Below, piece after piece: positions 5,947 to 13,166 of a DNA stretch of 15,862 nucleotides (its first letter is position 1; the number at the start of each line of letters is the position of its first letter). The notes under the pieces are model-generated. The model saw only the letters and a program-made list of their open reading frames with translations. It was not told the DNA's origin and made no database searches. This stretch comes from CAZITB01 sp964542055 (GTDB lineage Bacteria; Planctomycetota; Phycisphaerae; Sedimentisphaerales; CAMDDF01). Made by a program: the position numbers and the translations under genes. Where the stretch lies: NCBI GenBank assembly GCA_964542055.1, contig CAZITB010000067.1:1-15862 (forward strand), read 5' to 3'.

Positions 5947-7356
5947 ATGAAAATTTACAAACTAAAACTGCTGTTTTCGTTGCTGCTGTTGAGTACGTTT
6001 TTTACGTCTTGCACATTTGCCGGCATAGAAGCCAAAATTTCAGGACTGGTAAATAAGCCCGATCAAAAAAATGTGCAGTATGGAATTTATATTGTTCAAG
6101 CCCAAAGCGGTAGAAAAATTTACAGCAGAAATCACACCTCGCCCATGATACCTGCTTCTAATATGAAACTTGTCACAACTGCGGCTGCACTGAATTATCT
6201 TGGAACTGATTTTGAATTTGAAACTAAAGTTGGGTTATGCGGTAAAAAGCTTGCAATAATAGCCGGGGGAGATCCATTGCTCGGAGATGAAAAAGTCAAT
6301 GCAAAATATTCTCGTTCAAGATTCTGGCCGATCGATGATATTTCTCAAAAATTGAAGAGTATGAAAATTGTAAAATTGGAGGGCATAATTGCTGATACTA
6401 CAGTTTTCGATGATAATCGGGTTCACAGTTCATGGCCAATCGATCAGTTAAATAAATGGTATGCGTGTGAAATAAGCGGCTTGAATTTCAACAACAATTG
6501 CGTAGATTTCATAGTAACAAACAATCGTGGAAACATCGTTTATTCTCTCGAACCTCAAACCGGATTTCTGGAGGTTGTCAACCAAACAAGGCCTATCAGC
6601 AAAGGCAATTCCGCGGTTGGTGCCTACAGAACGCCGCAGGAAAACAGGCTTTATTTAAAAGGAAATGTAAACAGGGGGGCAAGATTTACTTTAGCGATAG
6701 AACGGCCTGCTGCTTTTTTTGCTTACTTTTTGGCTGAAAACCTGATTTCTCAAGGTATAGGATTGAATGGCAGGATAGTTGAAGGTCCGCTGCCTTCCGA
6801 TTGTGATTTTGAGTTAATTGAGACATATAAGACACCTGTTACAGATGTTATCGAAAGGTCCAATCGTGACAGCCTTGGTTTGGCTTCAGAAGCTTTGCTG
6901 AAAAAAATTGGATGCGACCGATTTGGTCTTAATGGTTCATGGCAATCCGGAGCGAAGCAGGTTGCCAGATATCTAAATGGTATTGGGATCAGCGATTCTC
7001 AGTTCGAAATAGACGATGGAAGCGGTTTGAGCAGAAATAACAGGCTTTCTCCCAAGGCACTGGTCAATGTTTTAAAGGATATGTATAATAATCCGGAAAA
7101 ATGGGATATAATTTTTGATTCACTTTCTGTAGGCGGAGTAGATGGAACCGCTTCGAGATGGTTCCAGGAGCCGCAATACCAGGGTAAACTGTTTTTAAAA
7201 ACCGGCTATATCAATGGGGTCAGATCCTATAGCGGAGTTTGTAAAACTAAACAAGGCGACCTTCTCTTTTCGATTATAACCAACAACAGCAATGGAAAAT
7301 CAAGAAATGTAATGAATGAAATTTTGAAAAGTTTGATCGATCAATATGATAATTGA
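5947..7356 (+). CDS. dacB: D-alanyl-D-alanine carboxypeptidase/endopeptidase, PBP4 (S13) family
   Basis: Peptidase S13 enzymes trim or cut peptidoglycan cross-links outside the cytoplasmic membrane. The N-terminus is a signal peptide (LLFSLLLLSTFFTSC); C22 after FTS could be a lipoprotein site, though Phe at -3 is atypical. The catalytic SxxK is S71-K74 in PASNMK, IIAGGDPLLG (104-113) is typical of PBP4, DDGSGLSRNN lies at 356-365, and KTG is K418-G420. The distance from SxxK to the second motif (238 residues) is close to that of E. coli PBP4. The second motif aligns without gaps as S309-L310-G311, so the usual SxN Asn is Gly, which could lower or change activity; S305-N306-R307 nearby is an alternative reading. 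There is no Shine-Dalgarno before the ATG. The stop directly abuts that of the convergent CNNM gene. Confidence 0.9.
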   Translation: MKIYKLKLLFSLLLLSTFFTSCTFAGIEAKISGLVNKPDQKNVQYGIYIVQAQSGRKIYSRNHTSPMIPASNMKLVTTAAALNYLGTDFEFETKVGLCGKKLAIIAGGDPLLGDEKVNAKYSRSRFWPIDDISQKLKSMKIVKLEGIIADTTVFDDNRVHSSWPIDQLNKWYACEISGLNFNNNCVDFIVTNNRGNIVYSLEPQTGFLEVVNQTRPISKGNSAVGAYRTPQENRLYLKGNVNRGARFTLAIERPAAFFAYFLAENLISQGIGLNGRIVEGPLPSDCDFELIETYKTPVTDVIERSNRDSLGLASEALLKKIGCDRFGLNGSWQSGAKQVARYLNGIGISDSQFEIDDGSGLSRNNRLSPKALVNVLKDMYNNPEKWDIIFDSLSVGGVDGTASRWFQEPQYQGKLFLKTGYINGVRSYSGVCKTKQGDLLFSIITNNSNGKSRNVMNEILKSLIDQYDN

Positions 7357-8337
7357 TCAAATCAGATTTGTTGACATTTCTGCCAGAATATCATCCATTG
7401 TAATAATCCCGACAGGTCTTTTGTGACTTGTTAATAACACGATTTTGTTTTCGTAAATCATATTAATTGCATTTATCAATAACGTTTCAGAGGGAAGTTC
7501 AACAATCGGTTTTAACAAGTCTTTCGTTGATTGTGGTCCTTTGTTTTTCAGAACCTCTTGCCGGTCAATAAAACCGATTATGTTATTTTTGAATTCTTTA
7601 TACACAAGCCAGTAACGATCAGGAATATTTACAGCTTTTTCAACTAAACTTTCCTTGCGAACTTCAACGTTTACAGAATGCATTTTCGATACAGGATTGG
7701 CAATGAACAAGCAGTTCTGATTGGAAATTGATGTAAACCTTTCGATCAGGCCAGCCTGGACATGGCCCAGGATGCCTTCTTCGTGTGTCTGCATGATCAA
7801 TTCCATTACCTGATGTTTCTGTGTTGTGTTTATTAAATTGTCGGTTGTTCTTGCAATACCTGTAATTTTCTCTATTTTTTTCGCCAGGTAACTTAAAAAA
7901 GGAACTACTCCGCAGTAAGTAAAAATTTTATTGAATAACCATAAAATCCTCGAGAACAACGGCATAATAATATCCGCATTGTTATAGAAAATATTCTTTG
8001 GCAAAACTTCACCGAAGATGAACAATAAAGGTGTCATAACCGCCATTGTCAAAAATTCGGCATTACGCGGGCCAAAGTACGTTATGAAAAAACCTGTCAA
8101 AAAACTCGTTGCCATAAAATTCGAAATGTTATTTCCACACAGTATCGTAAATACTATGCTATGACGGTCTTCCATAAGGTCTTTCAGAACGGCATACTTT
8201 TTTACTGCAGATTTACTTTTTAATTTCAACTGGATATGTGAAACTGTATATAAGCCTGTTTCTGTGCCGGAAAAAAAAGCAGAAAGCAAAATAGCGACTA
8301 TTATAATTAACAGGTAAAATATTAATTCAAGCGTCAT
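7357..8337 (-). CDS. CNNM (DUF21) and CBS-pair membrane protein, short form
   Basis: This is a member of the CNNM/CorB-like family, membrane proteins linked to Mg2+ or other divalent cation transport. The N-terminal CNNM domain (~residues 1-155) has hydrophobic segments near 4-26, 62-88, 95-115 and 125-150 and the family signatures SGTETG (23-28), CGNNISN (67-73) and FGEVLPK (108-114). A linker with HEEGILGHVQAGLIER follows, then a divergent CBS pair (~205-326) ending in PVGIITMDDILAEM. It lacks the C-terminal CorC_HlyC domain present in its neighbour. The ATG overlaps the upstream gene's stop by 4 nt (ATGA) with GGAG about 8 nt upstream, so the two are translationally coupled and may act as a heteromer (inference). 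The substrate cannot be told from sequence. Confidence 0.88.
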   Translation of the reverse strand: MTLELIFYLLIIIVAILLSAFFSGTETGLYTVSHIQLKLKSKSAVKKYAVLKDLMEDRHSIVFTILCGNNISNFMATSFLTGFFITYFGPRNAEFLTMAVMTPLLFIFGEVLPKNIFYNNADIIMPLFSRILWLFNKIFTYCGVVPFLSYLAKKIEKITGIARTTDNLINTTQKHQVMELIMQTHEEGILGHVQAGLIERFTSISNQNCLFIANPVSKMHSVNVEVRKESLVEKAVNIPDRYWLVYKEFKNNIIGFIDRQEVLKNKGPQSTKDLLKPIVELPSETLLINAINMIYENKIVLLTSHKRPVGIITMDDILAEMSTNLI

Positions 8338-9599
8338 TTCTTTTCTCCAAGGTTTAGAATAACACTTTGAATTCGATGGTCCTTTACTTGTTCAACGGTT
8401 AATCTCAGATTCCTTATATTCACTGAATCGCCTGTATGAGGTGCTTTGTCCAACAAAGCTAATATCAGACCCGAAATTGTTGTGAACCTGGTCTGCTGAG
8501 GAGAAATTCCAAATGCCTGGGCCCATTCCTGAAGCGGAAGATCGCCTGATAATCGGTATTGAGAACCGCCAATTTTTTCAATGGACGTAGAAATTTCCCG
8601 GTGCAAATTGGAAAACAGCAAATCTGATATATTTTCAATCTCAACGCTGCCTACAATCCCGCCATATTCATCAACCGCAAAAGCTACATCAATGTTATTT
8701 TTTTGAAGAAATAGAAAAGTAGATTCAACGTTTTTTTGTTCAGGTATGAAATGAACAGGTGTAATCAATTCAGACAATTGCTTATCTGGTTTTTTATAGA
8801 TGTCAGATAAATAGACTATTCCTTTTATATTGTCCAGGTATTTTTCATAGATGGGTAAATAATTCAAATTATTTTCTGAAATCAGATTTAAAGCTTTTTC
8901 TACAGTTTCTTCTATTGGACAAAAGATAATATCCACCCGCGGCTTTAAAATATGTCTTACCTTTAAAACATTCATCTCGATGATTCGGGTAAGTACCTGG
9001 TTTTCCAATCCGGACTTAACATCGGTTGCATTTGTTGTTTCAATGAGTTCTTTAAGCTGGTCAACAGTAACTTCACTTGTTCGTCTTTTTGAAAAGCCTG
9101 AAAGTCTCAAAATCGGTTCGATTACCAAAAATGTAAACAGATACTGTATTGGATTCAAAATTTTGATGCAGATATAGCATGGCAGGGCGGCAATGACACA
9201 AATTTTTTCTGAATCCTTGAAAGCCAGTGATTTAGGAAGCATCTCTCCAAAAAGCAGCAGTGCGAAAAAAAACAATCCTGCCAGAATTGCCGTAGATACT
9301 GCCGGCAACTGCTGGGAATTTTTTACCAGAAAAGAACTTACCAATGAAAAATACGCAACGTTGACAAGCATATTAGCGAGCAGTAAGCAAATAAGAAGCT
9401 TTTTAGGCGTGTAAAGCAAACTCCCTGCCAATGACTCTATCTTTCTGTTTGAGCTCTGGAGTAATTTGGCTTTTCTCGGAGAAATATTGAAAAAAGCAGT
9501 TTCCGATCCGCTGAATGTACCCGAAGCCCCCAACAGCAAAACCATCAACAAAAGCATCCAGATATTATCTAAAAGAATCTCCACCTTCAATTCAACCAA
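8334..9599 (-). CDS. CNNM, CBS-pair and CorC_HlyC-domain membrane protein, full-length form
   Basis: This is a full-length CNNM/CorB-type protein of 421 residues. Domain order: CNNM membrane domain (~10-170) with SGSETAF (30-36), LLLANMLVN (72-80) and FGEMLPK (117-123); a helical linker; a CBS pair (~215-330) with MNVLKVRHILKPRVDI and the conserved DEYGGIVGSVE (310-320); and a CorC_HlyC domain (~335-418) with GDLPLQEWAQAFG. Family members are linked to Mg2+ efflux or homeostasis, with CBS domains sensing nucleotides; the ion here is not proven. The start is a TTG, 21 nt after the kinase gene, and has no good ribosome site; a GTG five codons downstream is another candidate, so the start is uncertain. 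It lies between the kinase and the shorter CNNM gene in one unit. Confidence 0.9.
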   Translation of the reverse strand: MVELKVEILLDNIWMLLLMVLLLGASGTFSGSETAFFNISPRKAKLLQSSNRKIESLAGSLLYTPKKLLICLLLANMLVNVAYFSLVSSFLVKNSQQLPAVSTAILAGLFFFALLLFGEMLPKSLAFKDSEKICVIAALPCYICIKILNPIQYLFTFLVIEPILRLSGFSKRRTSEVTVDQLKELIETTNATDVKSGLENQVLTRIIEMNVLKVRHILKPRVDIIFCPIEETVEKALNLISENNLNYLPIYEKYLDNIKGIVYLSDIYKKPDKQLSELITPVHFIPEQKNVESTFLFLQKNNIDVAFAVDEYGGIVGSVEIENISDLLFSNLHREISTSIEKIGGSQYRLSGDLPLQEWAQAFGISPQQTRFTTISGLILALLDKAPHTGDSVNIRNLRLTVEQVKDHRIQSVILNLGEKK

Positions 9600-9620
9600 T
9601 AAAGTTATAAAAATACAACT

Positions 9621-10403
9621 TTAACATTCTGAGGGATGATTTGGAATGATAATTTTGAAAACGGTCCCATTTTCTCGATTAGATTCAGCCATGATAGAAC
9701 CTTGATATTCATCGACTATCTGTTTGCAAAAAGTCAGACCAAGACCGCATCCACCCAGGGCTGAGTCGTCTTGCTTTTTTGTTGTATAGAAAGGTTCGAA
9801 TATACTCTCTAATTCCTGTTGATCGATTCCTTTACCTGAATCATGAACTTCAATATTAACGGAATCATTTTTGTTATATGCTTTTATCAAGAGTATGCCG
9901 CCCGATAAAGCCATTGCGTCGCGGGCATTGAGAATGAGATTCATAAGCAAATGTTCGATATCAACGTCAATAGCAAATATCTCAAGATCGGATTCTATTT
10001 CCATTTCAACTTTGATTCTGTCTTTTGTAAAGTCTCTGGCGATAAAATCAAAAACATTATCAACCAAAGTCTGAAAATTGTAATAACTTCTTTCAGAGGT
10101 GCTTTTATTGGCAGTATTGAGCAGGCTTTGTAAAATTTTCTGAGCCCTGTAACAGTTACTTACAGTTTTCTTTTGCACTTTTTTAGTAAGTTCAATATCA
10201 TCGGGATTATCCAGAGCCAGCTGGGCATAATTACCAATTGGTGTGAGAACATTGTTTATCTCGTGTGCAGCCATTGATAAGACCAGCCCCAAATTCGCCA
10301 GAGCCCGCAATTGCGTAATTTGTCCTATGACTTTCTCGTTTTCGTTCTCTAGTTGACAAACTTTTTTATACAAATTTACTCGTTTAGCAACAAACTCAGA
10401 CAA
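9621..10403 (-). CDS. Soluble histidine kinase (HisKA and HATPase_c)
   Basis: This is a two-component histidine kinase that autophosphorylates on His and passes the phosphate to a receiver. It has no membrane segment or recognisable sensor domain: the first ~35 residues look like a coiled coil (YKKVCQLENENEKVIGQITQ), directly followed by the HisKA H-box AHEINN with H47. The ATPase domain has the N-box (N155 and N159 in MNLILNARDA), G1 (DSGKGI, D188), F-box (FEPFYTTKK) and G2 (GCGLGL, 218-223), so all catalytic parts are present. At 260 residues it is a minimal kinase needing a partner for signal input. The start is TTG with GGAG about 7 nt upstream. It heads a unit with two CNNM genes and is divergent from a gene pair that includes a lone receiver, a plausible partner. 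Confidence 0.92.
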   Translation of the reverse strand: MSEFVAKRVNLYKKVCQLENENEKVIGQITQLRALANLGLVLSMAAHEINNVLTPIGNYAQLALDNPDDIELTKKVQKKTVSNCYRAQKILQSLLNTANKSTSERSYYNFQTLVDNVFDFIARDFTKDRIKVEMEIESDLEIFAIDVDIEHLLMNLILNARDAMALSGGILLIKAYNKNDSVNIEVHDSGKGIDQQELESIFEPFYTTKKQDDSALGGCGLGLTFCKQIVDEYQGSIMAESNRENGTVFKIIIPNHPSEC

Positions 10404-10423
10404 AATCCTTCTCCGAATTTAAC

Positions 10424-10451
10424 TTGATTATTTAATTATCAATATTACAAT
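10424..10451 (+). promoter_or_regulatory. Possible promoter of the small protein at 10495
   Basis: TTGATT (10424-10429, 4 of 6) and TACAAT (10446-10451, 5 of 6) are 16 bp apart. The -10 box falls inside the 10443-10460 palindrome. On the opposite strand a perfect TATAAT (10486-10481) could serve the kinase gene but has no clear -35 box. The region is very AT-rich, so chance matches are likely. Confidence 0.35.
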
Positions 10452-10460
10452 TATGTAATA
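10443..10460. repeat. Palindrome in the divergent kinase/small-protein control region
   Basis: TATTACA (10443-10449) and TGTAATA (10454-10460) are exact 7-bp inverted arms with a 4-bp centre. The site lies between two divergent genes and overlaps a candidate -10 box, the usual setting for an operator bound by a dimeric regulator. The regulator is unknown. Confidence 0.45.
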
Positions 10461-10494
10461 ATAATATCGACTTTTTAACCATTATATCTTGAAA

Positions 10495-10773
10495 ATGAAA
10501 ATAGAAGATATTCTAGATTCTCTAATTTATCAAATTGAGCTCTCAGGAACGCAAGTTCGTAAAGAAAAAATGGGCGGCTCCGGAGGGGGCCTTTGCAGGT
10601 TCAAAACAAAAAATTTATTCTATTTCGATGTTGATGCCTCAAAAACTGATTCCACAATAGCATCTGCCAAAGCTTTGGATGAACTGGTAGATATCGAAAG
10701 CATATACTTGAGGCCTGAAGTCAGGGAATTTATAAACCGTTATTCGGAAAAAAGAAAACTTCTGGACGAGTAG
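10495..10773 (+). CDS. Hypothetical protein, 92 residues
   Basis: I do not recognise this protein. It is small and soluble with an N-terminal helix-like part (IEDILDSLIYQIEL), a glycine-rich stretch MGGSGGGLCRF at residues 26-36, a short strand-like NLFYFDVD, and a charged helical C-terminus (REFINRYSEKRKLLDE). A TTG two codons upstream (10489) is an alternative start; ATG was preferred, although neither has a ribosome site. It is followed 37 nt later by the receiver gene on the same strand and is divergent from the histidine kinase, so it may belong to the same signalling cluster. Coding is supported by the even residue mix and the fit into the gene layout, not by homology. Confidence 0.66.
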   Translation: MKIEDILDSLIYQIELSGTQVRKEKMGGSGGGLCRFKTKNLFYFDVDASKTDSTIASAKALDELVDIESIYLRPEVREFINRYSEKRKLLDE

Positions 10774-10790
10774 TTCATTCCAGCTATAAT
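10763..10790 (+). promoter_or_regulatory. Possible promoter of the receiver gene
   Basis: A perfect TATAAT -10 box (10785-10790) is preceded after 16 bp by TGGACG (10763-10768, 4 of 6 to TTGACA), which overlaps the end of the preceding gene. The predicted start near 10797 would leave a leader of only ~14 nt before the ATG at 10811. Confidence 0.4.
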
Positions 10791-10810
10791 AGCAGGTTAA
10801 AAATGAAATT

Positions 10811-11266
10811 ATGGATGAAAATATGACTAATGAAGAAAAAAGCAAAATATTGGTTGTTGATGATAATCAGCAGAACCTTGAACTGATACAAGCATATCTT
10901 GAAGAACTTGGATGCGATCTTTTTGCCGCATCCGATGGCCCTGAGGCATTGGAAAAAGTAAAACATATAAATCCGGATTTGATTCTGCTTGACGTTATGA
11001 TGCCGAAAATGAGCGGTTTTGAAGTTTGCAGCAGGCTAAAAAATGACCCGGCCACAACCCAAATACCGGTGATTATGGTTACGGCACTTAATGAAATGGG
11101 GGATATCGAAAGGGCGATCGATTCGGGAACGGATGATTTTATCAGTAAACCCGTTAACAGCCTTGAGTTACGAACAAGAGTCAAAACAATGTTAAAACTC
11201 AAGCATCTCACCGACAAACTGGAAAGAACGCTTGCATACTTAAGTGAAATCGAGACTGAAGTTTAA
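10811..11266 (+). CDS. Stand-alone response regulator (receiver domain)
   Basis: The protein is a CheY-like receiver that accepts phosphate from a histidine kinase. All key residues are present: acidic pair D17-D18 (ILVVDDNQ), phosphoacceptor D61 (LILLDVMMPKMSG), switch T91 (VIMVTALN) and K113 (DDFISKPV). After the receiver (~12-127) there is only a ~25-residue helical tail (LKLKHLTDKLERTLAYLSEI), which may be a coiled coil; no DNA-binding or enzymatic output domain follows. Such receivers usually act by protein contacts. ATG at 10823 is a second possible start. The sequence resembles receivers found in PleD/RpfG-like proteins, where an output domain would follow the tail, but here the frame ends. 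The divergent kinase at 9621-10403 is a likely partner (inference). A terminator follows. Confidence 0.93.
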   Translation: MDENMTNEEKSKILVVDDNQQNLELIQAYLEELGCDLFAASDGPEALEKVKHINPDLILLDVMMPKMSGFEVCSRLKNDPATTQIPVIMVTALNEMGDIERAIDSGTDDFISKPVNSLELRTRVKTMLKLKHLTDKLERTLAYLSEIETEV

Positions 11267-11301
11267 AAGATTTTGTGGCTAATTTTTGTTTATTAATATT
11301 T

Positions 11302-11320
11302 ACCGCAAAAGCGGTTTTTT
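11302..11320 (+). terminator. Intrinsic terminator after the receiver gene
   Basis: ACCGC (11302-11306) and GCGGT (11311-11315) form a short GC-rich stem with an AAAA loop, followed by a run of T to 11320. It lies 36 nt after the receiver stop and separates that transcript from the TPR gene at 11409. Confidence 0.75.
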
Positions 11321-11408
11321 AGTAAATTTTAAATAGAAGTTAAATTAAGTCCATTTCAATTATTCCCGATATTTCAACATACAAATTTTTTATGGAGTTG
11401 AGATATCA

Positions 11409-12971
11409 ATGAGCAAAATTCTGGAAATTTTCGGCAAGGCAATCAACATCGATACTGCCAGGATTATTTGGCATTGGCTTGGTATGAGCATCAAAAAGGA
11501 TGGTTTCGCCGAGGACAAACCTCGATTGACCGAAATCCTGGACCTTATTAATAATTTGAAATACCATCTTGCAGATGAAAAGATATCGTTTTATGAGATC
11601 GATTTTCCATCATCTATTTACTGCCAAACAGCCAAGGCGATCATTGCTCTAAACCGAAATCAGCTGGAATACGCAATTTCAATTTTCAAACAGGCTTATC
11701 AAGATCAACCGTTTAATACAATGGTTTCATATTCACTCGGATATTGTCATGAACGGATTGGTGATATTGATAATGCTGTGAATTTTTACCAGGATTGTTT
11801 AAAATTTAAAAAATATCTACAGCTGCCCAGAGAGCGTCTCGGGGCGATCTACCTGAAAAAAGGGCGGCTGGATGACGCAATCGTGCAATATACTGAACTT
11901 TGCCGTGAATATCCCGAAGATACAAGTTTCTATGTGCTGTTAGGGTATTTACATCTGTATAATCAGAACTATCAAAAAGCGGTCGAAACCTTTCAGCAGG
12001 GAATAATGATGCACCCTGATAACTATCAAATGCATGGTTATTTAGATGAAATAGACAAGTTTATTGCCCAGAATGATTTCGAAGAGGCAATTGAGGCCAT
12101 TGGAAAAAAACATCAGGAATATGGCGAAATACCCGAATTGCACATCAAAATGAGCGAAATATATTACAAAAGAGGCGAAATTAACGATGCAATCTGGTCT
12201 CTAAAGGAAGCTACAAAAATTCAGCCCAATAATATGCAGGCAACGATAAAATTGGCTACATTATATCTTAATACTCACGATTATGCTTCATCCGCACAAC
12301 AATTTACAAAAGCACTTGAAATGAATGATGAAATTGTCGATTCATACGTCGGCTTGGCAAAAGCGCAGCTGTTTGATAAAAAAAATGACAATTTTAAAGA
12401 AACTCTTTCGCTTGCTTGTGCAATTCAACAAAATTCGAACCTATTATACGGCGAAAGTTCATCTTTGCAGCATCTATCGGCAAAGAACCAAAAAAGTAAA
12501 GATTCGGTAACCATAGAAGAAATTATCAAGTTACACCTGAAAAAAATTGCCTCAGAACCAGAAAATTCAGACCTGTTATACAAAACAGGATTAATAATTA
12601 TGGCAAGCGGAGACTTGAATAGCGCGAAAAAGTACTTTGAAAATACACTGGAATCCAATCCATTTCATTTTAGATCGCTTTCGAAATTGGTCATCTGTGA
12701 AAATGAAACTAATGATTTTCAAAAGGCAGTCAACTTATTGAGCGTCGATACCGCGATTGATCAGGATACCATAGAACTTCACTACAAAACAGCATTGTTA
12801 TTTTGTAATGAAAACAACTTTGAAAATGCTGTGAACAAACTCAATTTATCATTAGAAAACAACTTTACACAAGCAGGTATCGCGGACAATATTTCAGTGA
12901 TACTTGAAAATCTCGGCTTGATAGACCGTGCCGGGGCAAGTTTCGTGCGTTTAGAACGTATCTGCGGTTAA
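11409..12971 (+). CDS. Cytoplasmic TPR-repeat protein, 520 residues
   Basis: The protein has no signal peptide or membrane segment and consists mostly of tetratricopeptide repeats, which form protein-binding scaffolds. Recognisable units include ~71-100, 105-134 (YSLGYCHERIGDIDNAVNFY), 139-168 (RLGAIYLKKGRLDDAIVQY), 173-202, 244-274 (KMSEIYYKRGEINDAIWSL), 278-305, 388-418 (YKTGLIIMASGDLNSAKKYF) and 458-484. A low-complexity, Ser/Gln/Asn-rich linker at about 340-368 splits the repeats into two blocks. Residues 1-65 are not TPR-like and I do not recognise them. The ATG has GGAG about 11 nt upstream. It follows a terminator, so it is probably transcribed alone. No specific partner or process can be named from the sequence. 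Confidence 0.85.
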   Translation: MSKILEIFGKAINIDTARIIWHWLGMSIKKDGFAEDKPRLTEILDLINNLKYHLADEKISFYEIDFPSSIYCQTAKAIIALNRNQLEYAISIFKQAYQDQPFNTMVSYSLGYCHERIGDIDNAVNFYQDCLKFKKYLQLPRERLGAIYLKKGRLDDAIVQYTELCREYPEDTSFYVLLGYLHLYNQNYQKAVETFQQGIMMHPDNYQMHGYLDEIDKFIAQNDFEEAIEAIGKKHQEYGEIPELHIKMSEIYYKRGEINDAIWSLKEATKIQPNNMQATIKLATLYLNTHDYASSAQQFTKALEMNDEIVDSYVGLAKAQLFDKKNDNFKETLSLACAIQQNSNLLYGESSSLQHLSAKNQKSKDSVTIEEIIKLHLKKIASEPENSDLLYKTGLIIMASGDLNSAKKYFENTLESNPFHFRSLSKLVICENETNDFQKAVNLLSVDTAIDQDTIELHYKTALLFCNENNFENAVNKLNLSLENNFTQAGIADNISVILENLGLIDRAGASFVRLERICG

Positions 12972-13166
12972 TCAGCATCAAATTCTTTTTATGCACAATC
13001 GCAGCCTCTTGAATGAAACATAACATATATTATAGGACGTCAAAATTTTGCAAGGGGGGGGGTGAAAAATTGCTTTCAAATAAAAGATTTGATAAATTCC
13101 GCTTCTGTAGTTACCATAATTTATATGGACAGTTTATTTTATTAACCTGCTTTCAAAGGGGAAAAA
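12972..13166. other. Intergenic region before ldhA with a G9 tract
   Basis: This 195-bp non-coding stretch holds a possible promoter TTGAAT (13009-13014), 16 bp, TATAGG (13031-13036); a run of nine G (13054-13062); a 10-bp direct repeat TGCTTTCAAA (13071-13080 and 13149-13158); and a small palindrome CCATA/TATGG (13114-13118 and 13124-13128). AAAGGGG just before the ldhA ATG is its ribosome site. No terminator for the TPR gene is visible. The run of G stands out sharply in an AT-rich region. Confidence 0.5.

Noticed and set aside
13071..13158. Direct repeat TGCTTTCAAA twice before ldhA, considered as a mobile-element footprint
   Set aside because: Only 10 bp, with no terminal inverted repeats or transposase nearby; could be chance or two binding half-sites.
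13063..13166. Rex-type redox operator upstream of ldhA
   Set aside because: No TTGTGAA-N4-TTCACAA-like palindrome is present; the CCATA/TATGG palindrome is too short and different.
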